Below are positions 61,005 to 64,000 of a stretch of 64,000 nucleotides of DNA, in pieces. Below the pieces are notes generated by a model that searched no databases, was not told where the DNA came from, and saw only the letters and a program-made list of their open reading frames with translations. The translations under genes were made by a program, and so were the position numbers. Numbering within the stretch: position 1 is the first letter of the stretch; each line of letters opens with the position of its first letter. Origin of the DNA: Treponema succinifaciens DSM 2489 (GTDB lineage Bacteria > Spirochaetota > Spirochaetia > Treponematales > Treponemataceae); contig NC_015385.1 of the NCBI RefSeq assembly GCF_000195275.1, positions 1,690,501-1,754,500 of the forward strand, read 5' to 3'.

Positions 61005-63443
61005 CTAACCTCTTGCCGCAGCTGATTTTATAGCTTCTGCTTCACGTACTTGCTGAGCATCAAGCTCCTGCTTTACACCAAGCTCAAGAAGCTGGTTCAC
61101 ATCAATAATAAGAGAAACTGAACCGTCTCCAAGCACTGTCGCGCCAGCAATTCCTGGAGAAGAAGTAAACTGATCCTGAAGTGGTTTTATTACAACGTCC
61201 TCTTCGCCAATAAGAGCATCAACCATAACGCCGATTTTCTTTTCCTGAGAACCAACAATGACAATAAAGCAATATTCATCATTATCTGTCTTGCGGATAT
61301 TAAAGAGCCGTCCAAGACGCAGAATCGAAATAACTTCATTGCGCACATTCAAAACTTCATAGTTGTCAATTGTATTTATTGTGTCAAGTTTTACACGCTG
61401 GCTTTCAATAACATTGGCAACCGGAATAGAGTAAACTTCTTTTCCAACACGAACCAAAAGTCCCTGAATAATTGCAAGCGTAAGCGGAAGTCTTATTGAA
61501 AACTTTGAGCCTTTTCCTCTTTCGCTTGTAACATTGATTGTTCCTTTTAGTTTTTCAACCATTGTCTTTACAACATCAAGACCTACACCGCGTCCAGAAA
61601 CACTGCTGATTTTATCGCTTGTAGAAAATCCCGGAAGGAAAATAAGATTATAGGCGTCTTGATTTGAAAGAATTTTATTAGGGCTTATAAGACCTTTTTT
61701 AATCGCCTTTTCTCTGACTTTATCAACTTCAATTCCCGTGCCGTCATCTATTATGTCAATGACAATCATGTTGCCTTCATTTGCAGCGCGCAAAGTCAAA
61801 GTTCCAGTCTCGTTTTTTCCGATTGCCTTTCTTTGTTCCGGCGGCTCAATTCCGTGGTCAACAGAATTTCTTACACAATGCATAATCGGATCTAGCAAAT
61901 CATCAACAACAGTTTTATCAAGTTCTGTATCTTCACCTTCAATAACAAGGTTGACTTTTCTGCCTAAATCACGGCTTAAATCACGGACAACGCGCGGAAA
62001 TCTGTTGAAAATAGTTCCAATAGGAACCATTCGGATTTTCATAACGCCTTCCTGAAGTTCGCCTGTAATGCGTCCAAGATTCTGCGTTGTAGAACGGTAT
62101 TTTGTAGAAGAAGACTTAAAGTCAGTTTCAAAAGCATCGAACCAAGAAGACATAGAGCCGAATTCTTCTGTCATCTTCTGCATGATTTCTTTCATTTGAC
62201 CACCGTTTTGAAGCTCTTCAATATACTTCGGCATACATTCCATAAGACGGCGATGCTTTTCTTTGAAAGAAAGATTCAAATTCTGAAGTTTTACCTGCAA
62301 GTCAGCCATGTGAAGTCCATTCTGGTTAAACGCGGCTTTTGTAATAACAGTTTCAGAAACAAGATTCATAAGATTGTCAACACGCTTTGAATCAACTCTT
62401 AAAATTGAAGACTGATTTACAGCATGACCAGCAGCAGGCTTTTTTGCAGGTTGCGCATTGTTCTGTGCAGGCTCAGTTTTATTTTCTTCTGCCGGCGAAG
62501 CAACTGTAGTCTCCGCAGGTTCAGGCTGTTCTTCAGCAACAGGAGCAATCTGAACTTTTTCCTGCGCAGGAGGCTGTTCAGCAATAGGAGCGGCAACAGC
62601 AGAAGAAGCACCAGAAACCGGCTGGGCATCAACAGCAAGAGTTACATCATCTAAGAAAGCCGCATCTTCAAGGGCAGAACCTTGATTTGCAGAAGAAACA
62701 TAGTAAACAACCTGCGGATGAAATTCGTCCTCGTAAAGCTCTTCAAAATCAGGAACAGTCTTTAAAACAGTTCCGCAATTTTTTAGAGCCGCAAAAACCT
62801 GAATTCCACCAACGCTGTTCATTGGATTTGATTCATCAAAAGTGACATTTACAGACCAAAGTTTCTGGTCTTCTGGAACTGCATTTTTAAGTTCCGTATA
62901 TTCATCATCAGACAACGGCGGAATAGGCGGCATTCCACTGGAAGCCTGAACCGCTGGCTTTGGCTCACTGGCAACTGGTTTTTCAGCAGGAGCAGCACCA
63001 AGCATTCCAGACGGAAGTTTTACGTGCGCGCCTTTTTTTGGAACTTTTGCCGGTATAAATGAATTGATTTTCTGGACAATAGGAGTTATATCTTCCTGAT
63101 AAACAGAACCATTGCTTCTTGCGTCAAGCATAGCTTTTATAGTATCTATAGAAGACAATAAAACATCAACAATAGGTTCAGAAACTACAACAAGACCACT
63201 TCTAAGCGCATCAAGCAAATCCTCTACATCATGGCAGAATGTTGCAAGTTCATTCATTTCCACAGTAGCCGAGCCGCCTTTCAATGTATGCGCCGCCCGG
63301 AAAATTTCATCTATGGCATCATGATTTGAAGGGTCATTCTCTATTACAAGAATGTTGCTTTCAAGAGTCTCTACCTGCTGTTCAGCTTCCGAAAAAAAAT
63401 CCTTTAGAAGCTCTTCATTATTGGCATCAAGATAATCACTCAT
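61005..63443 (-). CDS. cheA: Chemotaxis histidine kinase CheA
   Basis: An 812-residue kinase with all main domains: HPt with phospho-acceptor His52 (RAAHTLKGGSATVEM), Pro/Ala-rich linkers around a P2-like region (about 130-350, low complexity), dimerisation P3 beginning SSILRVDSKRVDNLMNLVSETVI, kinase with N box HCVRNSVDHGIEPPEQR, G boxes DIIDDGTGIE and GRGVGLDVVKTMVEKL, and a C-terminal CheW-like domain. The linker is AQEKVQIAPVAEEQPEP-type sequence. It heads the operon. No ribosome binding site precedes the ATG; the promoter ends seven bases upstream. Confidence 0.97.
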   Translation of the reverse strand: MSDYLDANNEELLKDFFSEAEQQVETLESNILVIENDPSNHDAIDEIFRAAHTLKGGSATVEMNELATFCHDVEDLLDALRSGLVVVSEPIVDVLLSSIDTIKAMLDARSNGSVYQEDITPIVQKINSFIPAKVPKKGAHVKLPSGMLGAAPAEKPVASEPKPAVQASSGMPPIPPLSDDEYTELKNAVPEDQKLWSVNVTFDESNPMNSVGGIQVFAALKNCGTVLKTVPDFEELYEDEFHPQVVYYVSSANQGSALEDAAFLDDVTLAVDAQPVSGASSAVAAPIAEQPPAQEKVQIAPVAEEQPEPAETTVASPAEENKTEPAQNNAQPAKKPAAGHAVNQSSILRVDSKRVDNLMNLVSETVITKAAFNQNGLHMADLQVKLQNLNLSFKEKHRRLMECMPKYIEELQNGGQMKEIMQKMTEEFGSMSSWFDAFETDFKSSSTKYRSTTQNLGRITGELQEGVMKIRMVPIGTIFNRFPRVVRDLSRDLGRKVNLVIEGEDTELDKTVVDDLLDPIMHCVRNSVDHGIEPPEQRKAIGKNETGTLTLRAANEGNMIVIDIIDDGTGIEVDKVREKAIKKGLISPNKILSNQDAYNLIFLPGFSTSDKISSVSGRGVGLDVVKTMVEKLKGTINVTSERGKGSKFSIRLPLTLAIIQGLLVRVGKEVYSIPVANVIESQRVKLDTINTIDNYEVLNVRNEVISILRLGRLFNIRKTDNDEYCFIVIVGSQEKKIGVMVDALIGEEDVVIKPLQDQFTSSPGIAGATVLGDGSVSLIIDVNQLLELGVKQELDAQQVREAEAIKSAAARG

Positions 63444-63450
63444 AAAGTAT

Positions 63451-63478
63451 ATTTTAATCGAATCTAATAAAAAATCAA
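63451..63478 (-). promoter_or_regulatory. Chemotaxis operon promoter, leaderless type
   Basis: Minus-strand -35 TTGATT (63478-63473) and -10 TAAAAT (63456-63451) with 16-bp spacing. Only ATACTTT separates the -10 from the cheA ATG. This is a vegetative promoter; the sigma-28 pattern common for chemotaxis genes is not visible. Confidence 0.55.
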
Positions 63479-63614
63479 GTAAAGTTTAATCTTTTTTATT
63501 AGAACATCTCAAAAAAATCCAATTGTTAAGTTTTTTTTTATTCTTCCGAAAATCAAAGGACGGAAAGTTTTTTCTTTATTTTTTTTCACTGAATTTTTCC
63601 GCACGGAGGACTAA

Positions 63615-64000
63615 TTGAAACGATTTCTTTGCGCAGCCGCCATTTCAATTTCAGCAGCTTTAAATTTATTTGCATTTGAAAGCCCGTATTTTAACGGATA
63701 CACAGGATTTCTTTCCGGAATCCAAAATGAATACGACTCTGAAAGTTTTGATCCGGCTTTTACAGGAGAAACTTTTTTTGCAGGTCAGATTGACTTTGGC
63801 GGAAAACTTTTCCTAAGAGGCGAATTCTATGCCAAGGCAAACGACATTTTCAAATATGACTCTTTGAACGGAGACACTCCAAACTCATATCTTAGAGTTG
63901 AAGAACTGTCCGCAACATACACAGTCAATTCCGCGCACGCTTCTCATTATATAAGCCTTTACTACGGAAATTTTGAACCGGTCGGCTCGGATTTGTTTCT
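63615..64000 (+). CDS. Exported, probably outer-membrane protein, 5' part only
   Basis: The first 128 codons of a plus-strand gene that runs past the right edge. Start is TTG at 63615, with GGAGG at 63605-63609. Residues 1-21 (MKRFLCAAAISISAALNLFAF, the first residue read from TTG) are a signal peptide. The mature part (ESPYFNGYTGFLSGIQNEYDSESFDPAFTG, GQIDFGGKLFLRGEFYAKAN, SYLRVEELSATYTVN) has regular beta strands, consistent with an outer-membrane barrel. Family is not recognised. It is divergent from the cheA operon. Confidence 0.75.
   Translation, partial: MKRFLCAAAISISAALNLFAFESPYFNGYTGFLSGIQNEYDSESFDPAFTGETFFAGQIDFGGKLFLRGEFYAKANDIFKYDSLNGDTPNSYLRVEELSATYTVNSAHASHYISLYYGNFEPVGSDLF

Noticed and set aside
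63444-63614. Sigma-28 promoter for the chemotaxis operon
   Set aside because: No TAAA-N15-GCCGATAA-like arrangement was found; a vegetative-type promoter fits better.

Overview
The window reads as a chromosomal segment of a low-GC spirochaete, most likely a gut- or rumen-type Treponema. Evidence: the cheA / cheW-CheR-like / cheX / cheY operon, a CheX protein, the uvrA-lptD-like pair, a reduced division cluster (mraZ to ftsZ), and several very divergent predicted outer-membrane beta-barrels, all of which match the gene content I know from treponemes. Species cannot be named from the sequence alone. No rRNA, tRNA or CRISPR was seen.

Layout. 1-10.8 kb (minus strand): 5' end of rfbA, a Wzz-like protein, an oversized signal peptidase I, a small charged protein, an LptD-like protein, uvrA and a MATE exporter. 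10.9-12.7 kb: cysK and an Rrf2-type regulator with a candidate operator over the cysK promoter, separated by imperfect repeats. 12.7-16.7 kb: a repeat-rich gap, an SGNH hydrolase, then a DUF3015-like secreted protein followed by a DUF4105-like protein whose first codons contain an intrinsic terminator. 16.7-19.4 kb: a chemoreceptor with a leader hairpin, and a 337-bp element with 23-bp perfect inverted repeats. 19.4-25.3 kb (minus): exported protein, thiI, and two large predicted outer-membrane proteins. 25.3-29.4 kb (plus): glycosyltransferase, type-4 uracil-DNA glycosylase, priA. Then acyl-CoA synthetase (minus) divergent from secA (plus).

34.2-50.2 kb is one long minus-strand run: mraZ-rsmH-ftsL-murF-ftsW-ftsQ-ftsA-ftsZ-xer-TPR lipoprotein-dprA-topA-xer-hslV-hslU. 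It joins a compact division/wall cluster to the dprA-topA-xer-hslVU block also known from Firmicutes. The first gene has a clear promoter and four GTGG repeats phased at exactly 10 bp, as expected for MraZ autoregulation. 50.3-56.8 kb holds an unrecognised protein with a nuclease-like motif, ruvC, yebC, an IS110-family insertion abutting a pseudouridine synthase gene, a transglutaminase-like exported protein and an HTH-EIIA fusion. 56.9-58.6 kb: membrane protein, MarR regulator and an IS1182-like transposase remnant. 58.6-63.4 kb is the chemotaxis operon; a TTG-started exported protein runs off the right edge.

Most interesting for follow-up: (1) several genes (uvrA, glycosyltransferase, secA, marR, cheA, perhaps lepB and dprA) have a sigma-70 -10 box only 6-9 nt before the start codon and no Shine-Dalgarno sequence, suggesting leaderless mRNAs; (2) the DUF3015/DUF4105 pair with an internal terminator and a His...Asn-Cys arrangement suggesting a permuted papain-like enzyme; (3) the 337-bp inverted-repeat element beside a G8/C8 tract upstream of the chemoreceptor promoter; (4) the PD-(D/E)XK-like orphan next to ruvC. 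All are sequence-based inferences without database searches.
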